64,000 nucleotides of DNA from an uncultured Blastocatellia bacterium (lineage in GTDB: Bacteria > Acidobacteriota > Blastocatellia > Chloracidobacteriales > Chloracidobacteriaceae). The notes under the pieces were generated by a model, which was not told the DNA's origin, ran no database searches, and saw only the letters and a program-made list of their open reading frames with translations. The translations under genes were made by a program, and so were the position numbers. The stretch lies in assembly GCA_937934745.1 (NCBI GenBank), contig CALGZC010000038.1:99623-163622 (forward strand). The letters run 5' to 3'. Positions 46,354 through 55,224 of the stretch are shown piece after piece (position 1 is the first letter of the stretch; each line of letters begins with the position of its first letter).

Positions 46354-47246
46354 ACATCGAGAAAGCGGCGCGTTAGTCCATCGTAAGCGTCAATCCGCCG
46401 GTCGCGCAGGAAGGGCCAGTTGCGGCGGACATCCTCCAGCCGCGCCGGATTGATCTCGGCGAGCAACACGGTTTCGGCGTCGGTCGGGGCCTCGGCAATG
46501 AGGACGCCCTGCGGATCGGCGACGAAAGAACTGCCCCAGAATTCCAAGCCGCCGTCATCGCTCGCCGGCGACGGCTCGAAGCCAATGCGATTGACGGCCG
46601 CCACATAGAGACCGTTGGCGATGGCGTGTCCGCGCTGGACGGTGCGCCAGGCGTCGCGCTGCGCTGCGCCCTGACGGTCTTTCTCGTGGGGATGCCAGCC
46701 GATGGCCGTCGGATAAAACAGGACGGTCGCGCCGCGCAACGCCGCGAGCCGGGCGCCTTCGGGAAACCACTGGTCCCAGCAAATCAGCGACGCGATGCGC
46801 CCGTAGGGCGTGTCAAAGGCGACAAATCCGAGATCGCCCGGCGTGAAGTAGAACTTCTCGTAGTAAGCCGGGTCATCGGGAATGTGCATTTTGCGGTACA
46901 GCCCGCGCCGCTGCCCCTGATTGTCCACAAGGGCTACGCTGTTGTGGTAGAGACCCGGCGCCCGGCGCTCAAAAAACGGAACGACAAGAAAGGCGTTTGT
47001 CTCCCGCGCGAGCGCCTGCATGGCGCGCAGCGTCGGGCTGTCGTCCGGCGGCTCGGCGCGGTCAAACAGCGCCGTATCCTCCGTTTGGCAAAAATAGGGC
47101 GATTGAAAGAGTTCGGGCAGACAAATCACTTGCGCGCCCTGCCGGGCCGCCTCACGGATAAGGCGGGCGGCGCGGTCGAGGTTTTCCGTCCGGTCGGCGG
47201 CGCACCGCATTTGGACGAGACCAATGGTGAAGGCTGGCGAAGTCAT
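46350..47246 (-). CDS. aguB: N-carbamoylputrescine amidase
   Basis: A 298-residue nitrilase-superfamily amidase that hydrolyses N-carbamoylputrescine to putrescine, CO2 and ammonia. The Glu-Lys-Cys triad is visible in VICLPELFQSPYF, LYRKMHIPDDPAYYEKF and ASLICWDQWFPEGARL; the last with the WFPEGAR extension is typical of AguB. The start is the ATG at 47246; a TTG 18 bases upstream is less likely. A perfect 14-base tandem duplication covers the start (47237-47264). The stop overlaps the ATG of the 7TM phosphatase gene. The enzyme may form the usual octamer, but this cannot be judged from sequence. Confidence 0.93.
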   Translation of the reverse strand: MTSPAFTIGLVQMRCAADRTENLDRAARLIREAARQGAQVICLPELFQSPYFCQTEDTALFDRAEPPDDSPTLRAMQALARETNAFLVVPFFERRAPGLYHNSVALVDNQGQRRGLYRKMHIPDDPAYYEKFYFTPGDLGFVAFDTPYGRIASLICWDQWFPEGARLAALRGATVLFYPTAIGWHPHEKDRQGAAQRDAWRTVQRGHAIANGLYVAAVNRIGFEPSPASDDGGLEFWGSSFVADPQGVLIAEAPTDAETVLLAEINPARLEDVRRNWPFLRDRRIDAYDGLTRRFLDV

Positions 47247-47264
47247 ACAAGCGAAGTCATACAA
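47237..47264 (-). repeat. 14-base tandem duplication over the aguB start codon
   Basis: On the plus strand GCGAAGTCATACAA occurs twice without a gap (47237-47250, 47251-47264). Each copy carries an ATG on the minus strand. The first one reached by a ribosome (47260) is out of frame and reads M-T-S-L-V-stop, its TGA overlapping the true aguB ATG at 47246. Confidence 0.85.
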
Positions 47265-47357
47265 GCAGCAAAGGTGATCGGCAGACGGCGGTTCATAGGG
47301 GAGTTAGGGCAGCACGAACGCGCCGTGCAACAGGGACAGAACAACCACGACCGAGAC

Positions 47358-48602
47358 TCAGGAAACGTCGGTGACGGTCGACGCCGGATGTACGGCAGAA
47401 GGTGCCGACCTTGCCCGTCCAACTTCCCCGGCTAACCTGAAGGCGTAGGTTGCAATTGGCGGCCCAACCGTTTCAAAAACGGCGACCGCGCCTAATACAA
47501 TCGCTGCCACGCCGGCAGCCTTGTCCGGTAAAAGATCGGTAATTGTTTGCGTCAAACCAATTGCCAGTCCGGCCATAGGAATGAGCAACAAGCCACGCGC
47601 CGTAGCCGGCAGTAAGGGAGACTGCGTGGCGGCGGCGACCGCCACAACGCCGCCGACCTTTGCCAGGCTACGGGCAGCAACCAGCAACAACACCACCGGC
47701 GCTAACGTCACCAGCTCACCGACATGCAAGTTCGCACCGGCGGAAACAAACAACACGATGAAAAACAATTCAAACGACTCGCCGAATTGAATCTGGGACA
47801 ACAGGTCTTCCTGTTCGAGGTTCTTAACGACAATGCCCAGAACGAGCGGCGCAAAAAGGGTTGATAGATTGAGCGCCGCAGCCAGGCCCGTGGTCAAAAC
47901 GACGCCGCCGATGACGAAGGACAGTCGGTACTGCGCTGCCTCACGGGTATAGTGCGTCAGGAAATAGATCAAAACGCCGATTGCACAGCCCAGCATGACA
48001 GAGCCAAAGAAGCGATAGGCCGGCAACAACAAAATGTCGCCCCACCCCTTGCCGGCCGAGAACTGACCTAAGGGGAGCAAACTAGAAAAAGCGACAAAGG
48101 AAATAAAGTTATTGCTGGCAACCAACGTCTTCGTGGTCTCGGTGACATCGCCAGCCGCCTTCAATTCATGGGCGACGTGCAACAGTACTGCCGGAGATGA
48201 TGACACCACAATTGCGCCCACCAAGGCGGCAACCGTCAACGAGAATCCCACAATCCACAGCACACCGGTGACGACGATGAGCGTTAGCACACTTTCTACC
48301 AAACTGACGGCAATCAGGTACGGGCAATCCCGCAGCAACAAGATGTTCAGCGACAATCCAAGGCGGTACAGGATGAGTCCGAGTGCGATGTCAACCAAAA
48401 TGCGCGATCTTGCCAGTGTATCCTGATCGAGCAAAGAGAGACCACTCGGCCCAAACAACAACCCGATGAGCATAAAACCGGTAATGCTGGGCAGCCAGGG
48501 CAACCGATGCGCGGTGTACCCACCAAGGGACCCCAAAATCAGCAGCAAGCCGAAAATCATCAGCGGATTGAATACCGGCGGCCAAGGCGGCAGAAAATCC
48601 AT
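47358..48602 (-). CDS. CPA2-family cation:proton antiporter (KefB/Na+-H+ exchanger type)
   Basis: A 414-residue inner-membrane protein with about 12-13 membrane segments and no attached TrkA/RCK domain. The ATG at 48602 has CGGAGG 12 bases upstream. Family features are GGYTAHRLPWLPSITGFMLI, LIGLLFGPSGLSLL and DIALGLILYRLGLSLN. In the ion-binding helix, where electrogenic members have two aspartates and electroneutral ones 'N-D', this protein reads AIVVSSSPAVLLHVAHE, with serine and proline in place of the acidic pair. This may change the coupling ion or stop transport. The position 111 bases upstream of aguB suggests the same transcript as the polyamine genes. Confidence 0.82.
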   Translation of the reverse strand: MDFLPPWPPVFNPLMIFGLLLILGSLGGYTAHRLPWLPSITGFMLIGLLFGPSGLSLLDQDTLARSRILVDIALGLILYRLGLSLNILLLRDCPYLIAVSLVESVLTLIVVTGVLWIVGFSLTVAALVGAIVVSSSPAVLLHVAHELKAAGDVTETTKTLVASNNFISFVAFSSLLPLGQFSAGKGWGDILLLPAYRFFGSVMLGCAIGVLIYFLTHYTREAAQYRLSFVIGGVVLTTGLAAALNLSTLFAPLVLGIVVKNLEQEDLLSQIQFGESFELFFIVLFVSAGANLHVGELVTLAPVVLLLVAARSLAKVGGVVAVAAATQSPLLPATARGLLLIPMAGLAIGLTQTITDLLPDKAAGVAAIVLGAVAVFETVGPPIATYAFRLAGEVGRARSAPSAVHPASTVTDVS

Positions 48603-48759
48603 AGCAGTCCACATCCTCCGTTCTCTAGGGGCTCAGAACCTACGCCACACACCGGACTGAATGCGGTTAGGTGGTCACGGTGGTTTTTTGTTGCTTTCAA
48701 CTGGACGGCGACCGAAAATATAGCCTTTCCCACACCTTTTTCATGTGACAAGTCAGGTC

Positions 48760-50643
48760 ATGCCGCATCCTGTCATTGATGCTATTCGGAAGGGAGCTGC
48801 GCCGCGAGCTGCTAAACTCGCAGCAGCGAATGGTTTGTTGCCACTTGCACCAGACGATGCGCTAGCGGTGTTCGCGTATTTGGCAGCCGATGACGACGAT
48901 GAAATCCGTACGGCGGCCCGTGCCTCGGTCCACAAACTCAGCCCGGCGGTTGTGTTACCGATGGCGCAAGATGACCGTACCGATCCAACGGTGCTGGCTC
49001 TGTTGTGTGTCAGTGACCTCGATCCGTCGGTGACGGAAGCCGTGCTGCTCAATCGCGCCACGCCGGACGCTGCCGTTGAACAATTGGCGCTCAAGACGAC
49101 CAACCCGAGCGTGCTCGAAGCGCTGACGATCAATCAGCAACGGCTCATTCGGCGTCCCAGCCTCATCGAGGCGATTCTACACAACCCACATCGCACACCG
49201 GAAGCTGAACGCCGGGCACGCGAAATCAAGGCGGAATTCCTAGAAAAAGAATTTGGACGCCGGCAAGTCGCCGGTGAACGTGCCACCACGGCTCCGCCGG
49301 CATCTGCACCGCTCAAATCGGTGGCCGAGCTTGTCCCCGAAGCGTTTGTGGAGGCACCGCCGGCGGTTTCCGCGCCACCTGTGCCGCCGGCTGCCTCCGC
49401 ATCCACACCACCACCGGCTGCTCCTGCACCCGCGCCGCCGACAGCCAAGCCGCTCAAGCTGTCTAAATCGCCGCCGGTCGCCATGATCCAGCAAGGGAAG
49501 GCACCACGCCCGGCGAAGCTCATGGTTGCACAGGGAAAACTCCCTCTGGCCCCAGACGACCTGCTGTTTGCCCAAGTTCTCTTGACGGAGGATCCTGACC
49601 CGGAAATCGCCGAAGCAGCCAAAGCCTCCTTAGCGACGCTAGACTTCACTTCGCTTCAGCCACTGGTGCAGAACCCGGAAACACCGGAAGAAGTCCTGCA
49701 CTACCTGTTGCTGCATCCGGCGCTGCCAGACGCCTTCGGCGAACAGCTCCTGGTTCATCCGGCGATGCCGGATGAATCCGTACTGGCGTTTACCCAACAA
49801 ACCACAAACGGCTACCTCATCGAAGCCGTCACCATTAACCAGCAACGGCTCATTCGCCTACCGGCGCTGCTGGATGCAATCCTGGCCAATCCAGCAAGCA
49901 CATTTGAAGCGATTCGGCGCGCACGCGAAGTTAAGACAGAGTTCTTCGAGAAGGAACTCGGCGCGGCGCGCATTGCGCAGGAGAAACAGGCTCGTGCGGC
50001 CAAGTTTGCCGCCGTGTTGGACTTGCCTCCCATGCGGGACGAGGACTTCGAGGCCGAGTTTCAATCCGTCTTGGCGGGGTTTGAAGCCGAGGTCGGACAG
50101 ACGTTCTCGGACGACCCGCCCAATGCAGCCGATGCAGAAGCCGAGTTTGAGGCCATGCTTGCCGCCGTCAAAACCGAGGAAGGGATTGACCTGCGCCACG
50201 CCGGTGACCCGGCTACACAGGAACGTCTTTCCATCTATCAAGCGCTCGCCCGGATGTCGGTCAAGGAACGGATTTTCGCCGCGCTCAAGGGGGGACGCGA
50301 CGTGCGTGCCATTCTCATCCGCGACTCAAACCGTATGGTCAGCACGGCTGTAATCAAAAATCCACGGATTTCTGAGGCAGAGGTTGAGGCCATTGCGAAC
50401 ATCAAGGGCATCAACGAGGATGTGCTGCGCCTGATTGCAATGAACCGCGCCTGGATGAGCAACTACGCCATCATGCACAACTTGGTCCGCAACGCGCGCT
50501 GTCCGCTGAACTTCAGCATGCAGTTTCTCAACCGGCTCCAGAACCGCGACTTGATGAATCTGGCAAAGAGCAAGTCCATCCCAGACGCACTGCGCCAGGC
50601 CGCCAACCGGCTGGTGGCAAAACGCAAGGAAGTCGGGGGATAA
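48760..50643 (+). CDS. Internally duplicated alpha-helical repeat protein
   Basis: A 627-residue protein of unknown function. Two related modules of about 170 residues lie at about 4-175 and 240-410, joined by a Pro/Ala-rich linker. Both start with RKGAAPRAAKL or QQGKAPRPAKL, continue with GLLPLAPDD or GKLPLAPDD, and carry TINQQRLIRRPSLIEAIL or TINQQRLIRLPALLDAIL, then REIKAEFLEKEFG or REVKTEFFEKELG. The units look like HEAT/LRV-type helical pairs. A distinct C-terminal region (about 480-627) has VSTAVIKNPRISEAEVEAIA and RNARCPLNFSMQFLNRL. The start may be the ATG at 48760 or a GTG at 48745. The next genes, convergent, encode PATAN and receiver proteins, so a role in surface motility or polar signalling is possible but unproven. 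Confidence 0.65.
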   Translation: MPHPVIDAIRKGAAPRAAKLAAANGLLPLAPDDALAVFAYLAADDDDEIRTAARASVHKLSPAVVLPMAQDDRTDPTVLALLCVSDLDPSVTEAVLLNRATPDAAVEQLALKTTNPSVLEALTINQQRLIRRPSLIEAILHNPHRTPEAERRAREIKAEFLEKEFGRRQVAGERATTAPPASAPLKSVAELVPEAFVEAPPAVSAPPVPPAASASTPPPAAPAPAPPTAKPLKLSKSPPVAMIQQGKAPRPAKLMVAQGKLPLAPDDLLFAQVLLTEDPDPEIAEAAKASLATLDFTSLQPLVQNPETPEEVLHYLLLHPALPDAFGEQLLVHPAMPDESVLAFTQQTTNGYLIEAVTINQQRLIRLPALLDAILANPASTFEAIRRAREVKTEFFEKELGAARIAQEKQARAAKFAAVLDLPPMRDEDFEAEFQSVLAGFEAEVGQTFSDDPPNAADAEAEFEAMLAAVKTEEGIDLRHAGDPATQERLSIYQALARMSVKERIFAALKGGRDVRAILIRDSNRMVSTAVIKNPRISEAEVEAIANIKGINEDVLRLIAMNRAWMSNYAIMHNLVRNARCPLNFSMQFLNRLQNRDLMNLAKSKSIPDALRQAANRLVAKRKEVGG

Positions 50644-50684
50644 GACGCTCAGCACACCCCGTGACTTGCCTACCCCGGACAATC

Positions 50685-51002
50685 TCAGACGCTATCCGGC
50701 GCAGGCGGCAGCTTGACCAGGCGCCAGGCGAGTTCCCCCCAACTCAGGGCAAGGGTTTGGTCAGGGGCACACACACCTTCTAAGACCCGGAACTGACCGC
50801 TTGACCACCGCAGCAGCGCCAGACAGGCAGGTTCTCCCACCAGCCCCTCCAGAGTCGCGTGAACAACCTGACCGTTTTCAAAGTAAAGCCACCCTTGCGC
50901 GGTATCCCGGCACAATTCGAGCGCGGCCGGGCGGCAGGCAGCGCACAGGATCTGGGTCAACGTGAGCAGGTCAAGCTCGGCTAAGGTTCCTTGAGTGGGC
51001 AC
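50685..51002 (-). CDS. DUF4388 (PATAN) domain protein
   Basis: A 105-residue single-domain protein. It starts GTLAELDLLTLTQILCAACR, then GWLYFENGQVVHATLEGLVG, then LLRWSSGQFRVLEG: the DUF4388/PATAN pattern, a small alpha/beta domain common in signalling proteins that govern gliding and type IV pilus systems in deltaproteobacteria and cyanobacteria. The GTG at 51002 is the first in-frame start. It is 15 bases downstream of the TPR-receiver gene, almost certainly one operon. Confidence 0.8.
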   Translation of the reverse strand: MPTQGTLAELDLLTLTQILCAACRPAALELCRDTAQGWLYFENGQVVHATLEGLVGEPACLALLRWSSGQFRVLEGVCAPDQTLALSWGELAWRLVKLPPAPDSV

Positions 51003-51017
51003 AATAGGGTGCGACTC

Positions 51018-51944
51018 TCACACTTCTCCAAGGTGCCGCCGAACGGTCAGGACCAATTCTTCGGCTTTGAAGGGTTTGACTAGGTACTGGGCGGCCCCGG
51101 CCAACCGACTCTGCACTCTGTCTAACAGACTCTCTCGACTGGAGAGCATCACCACCGGAATGGTGCGCCACGCTTTTCCGGTCCGAATCTGCCGACAGAG
51201 CTGATAACCATCCATCCCGCCCGGTAGGGCGACATCCATGACTACCAAGTGGGGCGTTATGCCCTTGAGTTTAGCCAGCGCTTCATAACCATCCGTTGCC
51301 GTCACCACCCGGTAGCCCCGACTTTCCAGGACCTGTGTAATAGCCCGGCGCGCCGTCAGGTTGTCATCCACAACCAAGATGATTTTGGCTGTCGGAGGAA
51401 GTTCCGGCCTGATCTTTTCCACCTCGCCGGTCCTGTAATGCGCCCCCTCCTTTGGCTGCCGGGGAAGCGGCATCCGAGCCTCTGGGGAAGTGACCGGCCG
51501 CAACACAGGCGGCTCGGAATCAGCGAGTAACTCTAAATGTCCAACTGGAACAACGACTGCCGGTGACTCACTGGTGTTCGAGGTCGGCTCAATTGCAGTG
51601 GTTTCACTTGGAGTGATCAGACGGTTAGCGCCGGTTTTCCGGGCCTCGGACGGCGGCGGCACCAGCCGCGTGGTCATGGCCGGTATTTGGTTTTGCAGTT
51701 GCCGGATTTTGTCAATCCAATCCTGTGCCTGCCGGTTAGCCGGATTAATCTGCAACACTTTGACCAAACACCAGGCTGCGTCCTTTGGTGTCAGGGAAAC
51801 TGATGCCCGCCACATCCAGGCAACTTCACTTCCGGGATCGGCTTCGGTGACTTCAATGAGGAGAGCCCGCGCCCGGCCTTTATCTCCAGACTTGGCCGCA
51901 TCAATGGCTTGCTGAAGCAACGATTGGACTTCGGCCGCGGACAT
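51018..51944 (-). CDS. Response regulator with N-terminal TPR-like segment and C-terminal receiver
   Basis: A 308-residue protein from the ATG at 51944, which has AGAGG 6 bases upstream. Residues 1-85 form a TPR-like helical pair (VQSLLQQAIDAAKSGDKGRA; EVAWMWRASVSLTPKDAAW). A flexible Pro/Thr-rich linker follows to about 180. The receiver domain (about 185-308) has IILVVDDNLTARRA, the phospho-aspartate in HLVVMDVALPGGMDGY, the threonine-serine switch in VVMLSSRESL and the lysine in YLVKPFKAEELV. With the following PATAN gene it resembles CheY-like PilG/PilH/PatA-type regulators of pilus motility. No output domain is attached, so it probably acts by protein contact. Confidence 0.85.
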   Translation of the reverse strand: MSAAEVQSLLQQAIDAAKSGDKGRARALLIEVTEADPGSEVAWMWRASVSLTPKDAAWCLVKVLQINPANRQAQDWIDKIRQLQNQIPAMTTRLVPPPSEARKTGANRLITPSETTAIEPTSNTSESPAVVVPVGHLELLADSEPPVLRPVTSPEARMPLPRQPKEGAHYRTGEVEKIRPELPPTAKIILVVDDNLTARRAITQVLESRGYRVVTATDGYEALAKLKGITPHLVVMDVALPGGMDGYQLCRQIRTGKAWRTIPVVMLSSRESLLDRVQSRLAGAAQYLVKPFKAEELVLTVRRHLGEV

Positions 51945-52154
51945 TCTGCCTCTCAACCACCCCTTGATGACATCGGCAAACGACGAAACCGCCCGGCATC
52001 TTAAGTGTATGGTGGAGCTTCCTGTTGCGCAACGTCCGTCTCACCACTCAACAGCAGATGGCCCCTCGATTTGTCCACCCTTGCAGTCACCTCGGCAACC
52101 AGTTGTGGCCACGGGGCTGCCACTACCCCGCTCGCACAGCGTTACACCGTAGCG

Positions 52155-54920
52155 TTACACCGTGGTCGGGGTTTCTTGTGTCAGCGCCCGTTCCTGACCC
52201 ATCCGCTGCCAGCGCTTGTACACTTCCATGACGATAAACACGATGGTCGCCAGCGCTCCCAACGCCAGCCATTTATCTAAGGTCAGCGGCTCAACGCGTA
52301 ACACGGCCTGCGTGACCGACCAATTCATCGAGAGCATGTGGACGGCCAAGGCCACCAGCGCCCCGCCAATGAGCACCGGGTTGCGCCGCCAGGAAATCGT
52401 GAACGCCGACGCCACTTCTGACCGACAGGTGAGGACGTAAAAGAACTGGATGAGGACGAAAAACGCCAGCAAGATATTGCGCGCCGAAGTGATTTCTACG
52501 CCCGTGCCCATCAGATAAACCCACAGTCCAAAGCACAGACACGCCATCGTGACGCCGCCCAACAACACGTGCGTCACCATCCGCCGGTCAAAGATGCCCT
52601 CGTTGGGATCACGCGGCAGCTGCCGCATAGCACCCGGCTCGCCGGCCTCGAAGGCGAGCGCCACGTCCTGAATCCCGTTTGTAACCAGATTCAGCCACAA
52701 CCACTGAACGGCCGACAACGGCATCGGGAGCGCCAGTGCGACGGTGCCACCGATGAGGATCAGCGATGCCGCACCGGTTGAAATCAAAAACCACGTCACC
52801 TTGCGAATGTTGGCGTAGGCGTAGCGGCCCTCCTCAATACCCGCCACGATTGAGGCAAAATTATCGTCGGCGATGATGATTTGGGCCGCTTCCTTGGCGA
52901 CATCGGTCCCCGATCCCATCGCCACCCCAATGTTAGCGCGGTTCAGCGCCGGTGCATCGTTGACGCCGTCGCCGGTCACGGCCACCACCTCTCCCCGCGC
53001 GACCAATGCATCAACAATGGCAAGCTTTTGATCGGGCGTGACACGCGCAAAAACACGCACCTGCGGGTGGTCATCGAGCCAGGAGCGAAGCTTTTCGCGC
53101 GGGATCGCTGCCAGCGCGTTGCCGGTGACCGTCTCGGCCTCGGTCCGCGCCAAACCGAGTTCACGGGCAATGGCCAACGCCGTTAGCGGGTGATCACCGG
53201 TAATCATCAGGACTTTGATGCCGGCGCGTTGTGCCTGTGCAACGGCCGACTTAACCTCCGGCCGCAGGGGGTCAATGAACCCGACGAGGCCGACCAGCGT
53301 CAAGTGCGTGATCCGCTGGAGGTCATCCGGCGTCTTCAACGGCATTTCAACAACGCCATGAGCAATGGCCAACACGCGGTACCCCTCCGCAGCCAGGGCG
53401 TCCGCTTGCCGAACAACATGGGGAACGTCGAGCGGCTGCTCTCCAAGCGCCGTTTGCATTGTCCGGCAGAAATTGGCAACGACTTCCACGGCGCCCTTCA
53501 CGGCCACCTGCGTTTGGCCGTCCGTTTGGTCTGCGCCCCGATAGGCGACGGCCGCATAGCGGCGCTCCGATTCAAATGGAATATCCACCAGGGAAACATG
53601 GTTGTGGCGCTCGGTCTCCGGTGACAATCCCAGTTTGTATCCAAGCGCCAACAGTGCGACATCCATCGCGTCGCCACTGTGCTGCCAGTCGCCCTCGGAA
53701 CACGTGAGTGTCCCTTCGTTGCACAAGATGGCAGCGCGTCCCAAACGGAGCAAGCCGGCGCGCTGAGCATCGCTGAGCGGTTTGCCGTCGGCCGGACTGA
53801 CCTCCCCTTCCCCGCGGTAGCCCTGTCCACTGGCTTCAAAACGTTGCCCGTCCGGGGTGACAATGACCTGCGCCGTCTGTTCGTTAAGCGTCAGCGTTCC
53901 GGTTTTATCGCTGGCAATGACCGTACAGCTGCCCAGACTTTCCACCGCCACCAACCGCCGTGCAATCACCTTACGGCTTGCCATCCGCGCCGTAGCAATG
54001 GAGAGCGCCACGGTCAGCGCAACGGGCAAACCCTCGGGGATGGCGGCCACCGCCAATCCGACCATGACCAGAAAGACTTCGCGGATCGGCATCCCCTGCA
54101 AGACGGATGCCACGCCCAACAGGCACGAACAAGCAAGAATGATGCCCCCGACCTGATGCGAGAAACGCTCCATCCGCACCAGCAACGGCGGCTTGGCGCT
54201 AGCAACATCAATCAGCGACCGGGCAATACGCCCGACTTCAGTGCGCGTCCCGGTCTCAACCACGATCCCCGTTGCACGCCCTGTCACCACCAACGAGCCG
54301 GCAAAAACCATGTTGAGCCGGTCACTGACCGGCGCCGTTTCCGGCAAAGCCGCAACCGACTTAGTAATTGGCATGGACTCCCCTGTGAGCAAAGCTTCGT
54401 CCACGCCAAGGTTAGAAACCTGCGCAAGGCGCATGTCGGCCGCCACCTTGTCGCCAGATTCGAGTAAAACGATGTCGCCCGGCACGAGGTCTTCTGCTGA
54501 GACCGCCAACACCTCACCATTGCGCCGGACGCGCGCCCGAATCTCCAGCAGGCTCTGGAGCGCATAGGCGTTTTGTTCTGCCCGCCATTCCTGGTATGTG
54601 CCGATGATCGCGTTGAGAACCACGACGCCAAAGATAAAGGCAGCGTCCTTGAAGTCCCCAACTGCGAGTGCGACCACGCCGGCAATGAGTAAAATGTAGA
54701 TGAGTGCATTTGTGAACTGATGCAAAATCACCAACCAAAGCTTCGGCGGCGGCTTGGTCGGTAGCAGGTTGCGTCCATATTGCTGCCGACGAGCTGCGAC
54801 TTCGGCCGAGCTTAGACCGGCGGCGCTTGTGTTCAACCGGGCGTAAACGTCTTGCACCGAAAGCGCATGCCACGGGGTGGATAGCACGGCAGTGTTCGTT
54901 ACTGAGTCATCACGTTGCAT
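52155..54920 (-). CDS. P-type cation-transporting ATPase (P2A/P2B Ca2+-type)
   Basis: A 921-residue P-type ATPase. The ATG at 54920 is chosen because GGAGAAGG lies about 7 bases upstream; the longer frame to 55049 adds a low-complexity start. An N-terminal cation ATPase domain comes first (VYARLNTSAAGLSSAEVAAR), followed by the A domain TGESMPITKS, the phosphorylation site CTVIASDKTGTLTLNEQ, FESERRYAAVAYRG in the nucleotide domain, and TGDGVNDAPALNRANIGVAM in the hinge. Membrane helix 4 carries the ion-site motif AAIPEGLPVAL, which points to the calcium/divalent group rather than heavy metals; there are no N-terminal CxxC metal domains. Ten membrane spans are expected, with the C-terminal six clearly visible. 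Confidence 0.92.
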   Translation of the reverse strand: MQRDDSVTNTAVLSTPWHALSVQDVYARLNTSAAGLSSAEVAARRQQYGRNLLPTKPPPKLWLVILHQFTNALIYILLIAGVVALAVGDFKDAAFIFGVVVLNAIIGTYQEWRAEQNAYALQSLLEIRARVRRNGEVLAVSAEDLVPGDIVLLESGDKVAADMRLAQVSNLGVDEALLTGESMPITKSVAALPETAPVSDRLNMVFAGSLVVTGRATGIVVETGTRTEVGRIARSLIDVASAKPPLLVRMERFSHQVGGIILACSCLLGVASVLQGMPIREVFLVMVGLAVAAIPEGLPVALTVALSIATARMASRKVIARRLVAVESLGSCTVIASDKTGTLTLNEQTAQVIVTPDGQRFEASGQGYRGEGEVSPADGKPLSDAQRAGLLRLGRAAILCNEGTLTCSEGDWQHSGDAMDVALLALGYKLGLSPETERHNHVSLVDIPFESERRYAAVAYRGADQTDGQTQVAVKGAVEVVANFCRTMQTALGEQPLDVPHVVRQADALAAEGYRVLAIAHGVVEMPLKTPDDLQRITHLTLVGLVGFIDPLRPEVKSAVAQAQRAGIKVLMITGDHPLTALAIARELGLARTEAETVTGNALAAIPREKLRSWLDDHPQVRVFARVTPDQKLAIVDALVARGEVVAVTGDGVNDAPALNRANIGVAMGSGTDVAKEAAQIIIADDNFASIVAGIEEGRYAYANIRKVTWFLISTGAASLILIGGTVALALPMPLSAVQWLWLNLVTNGIQDVALAFEAGEPGAMRQLPRDPNEGIFDRRMVTHVLLGGVTMACLCFGLWVYLMGTGVEITSARNILLAFFVLIQFFYVLTCRSEVASAFTISWRRNPVLIGGALVALAVHMLSMNWSVTQAVLRVEPLTLDKWLALGALATIVFIVMEVYKRWQRMGQERALTQETPTTV

Positions 54921-55224
54921 GAAGCCTTCTCCATGGACTTGTCCGTAAACCTGAGCGCCGGCGACTTCGTCGCAGCCGCGTGCTTGCCCGAGCTGCTCCG
55001 CCACCTGCGGACGGCGGAGGCTGCGGCCGGCAGGCGGCCGAGCTGACATGTTTCATCGTAAGTGCATATTGCTCACCATGGCTACTTCATAGCACCGTTT
55101 TGCGGTGGCATCGCTGGCTGACATGCGCCGATGAAAGCACGGAATCCAGCCATGATGGTGCCGTACACACCCACGCTTAGCACGCTTTCACCGACCGCGC
55201 TTTCGACCATAACTTCTTCCTCCG
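54921..55224. other. Divergent promoter region of the ATPase and transporter fusion genes
   Basis: About 300 bases without a gene. It contains one small hairpin, CACCG (55093-55097) and CGGTG (55103-55107), around TTTTG. No confident promoter boxes were found on either strand. The distance is large enough for two promoters back to back. Confidence 0.35.
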
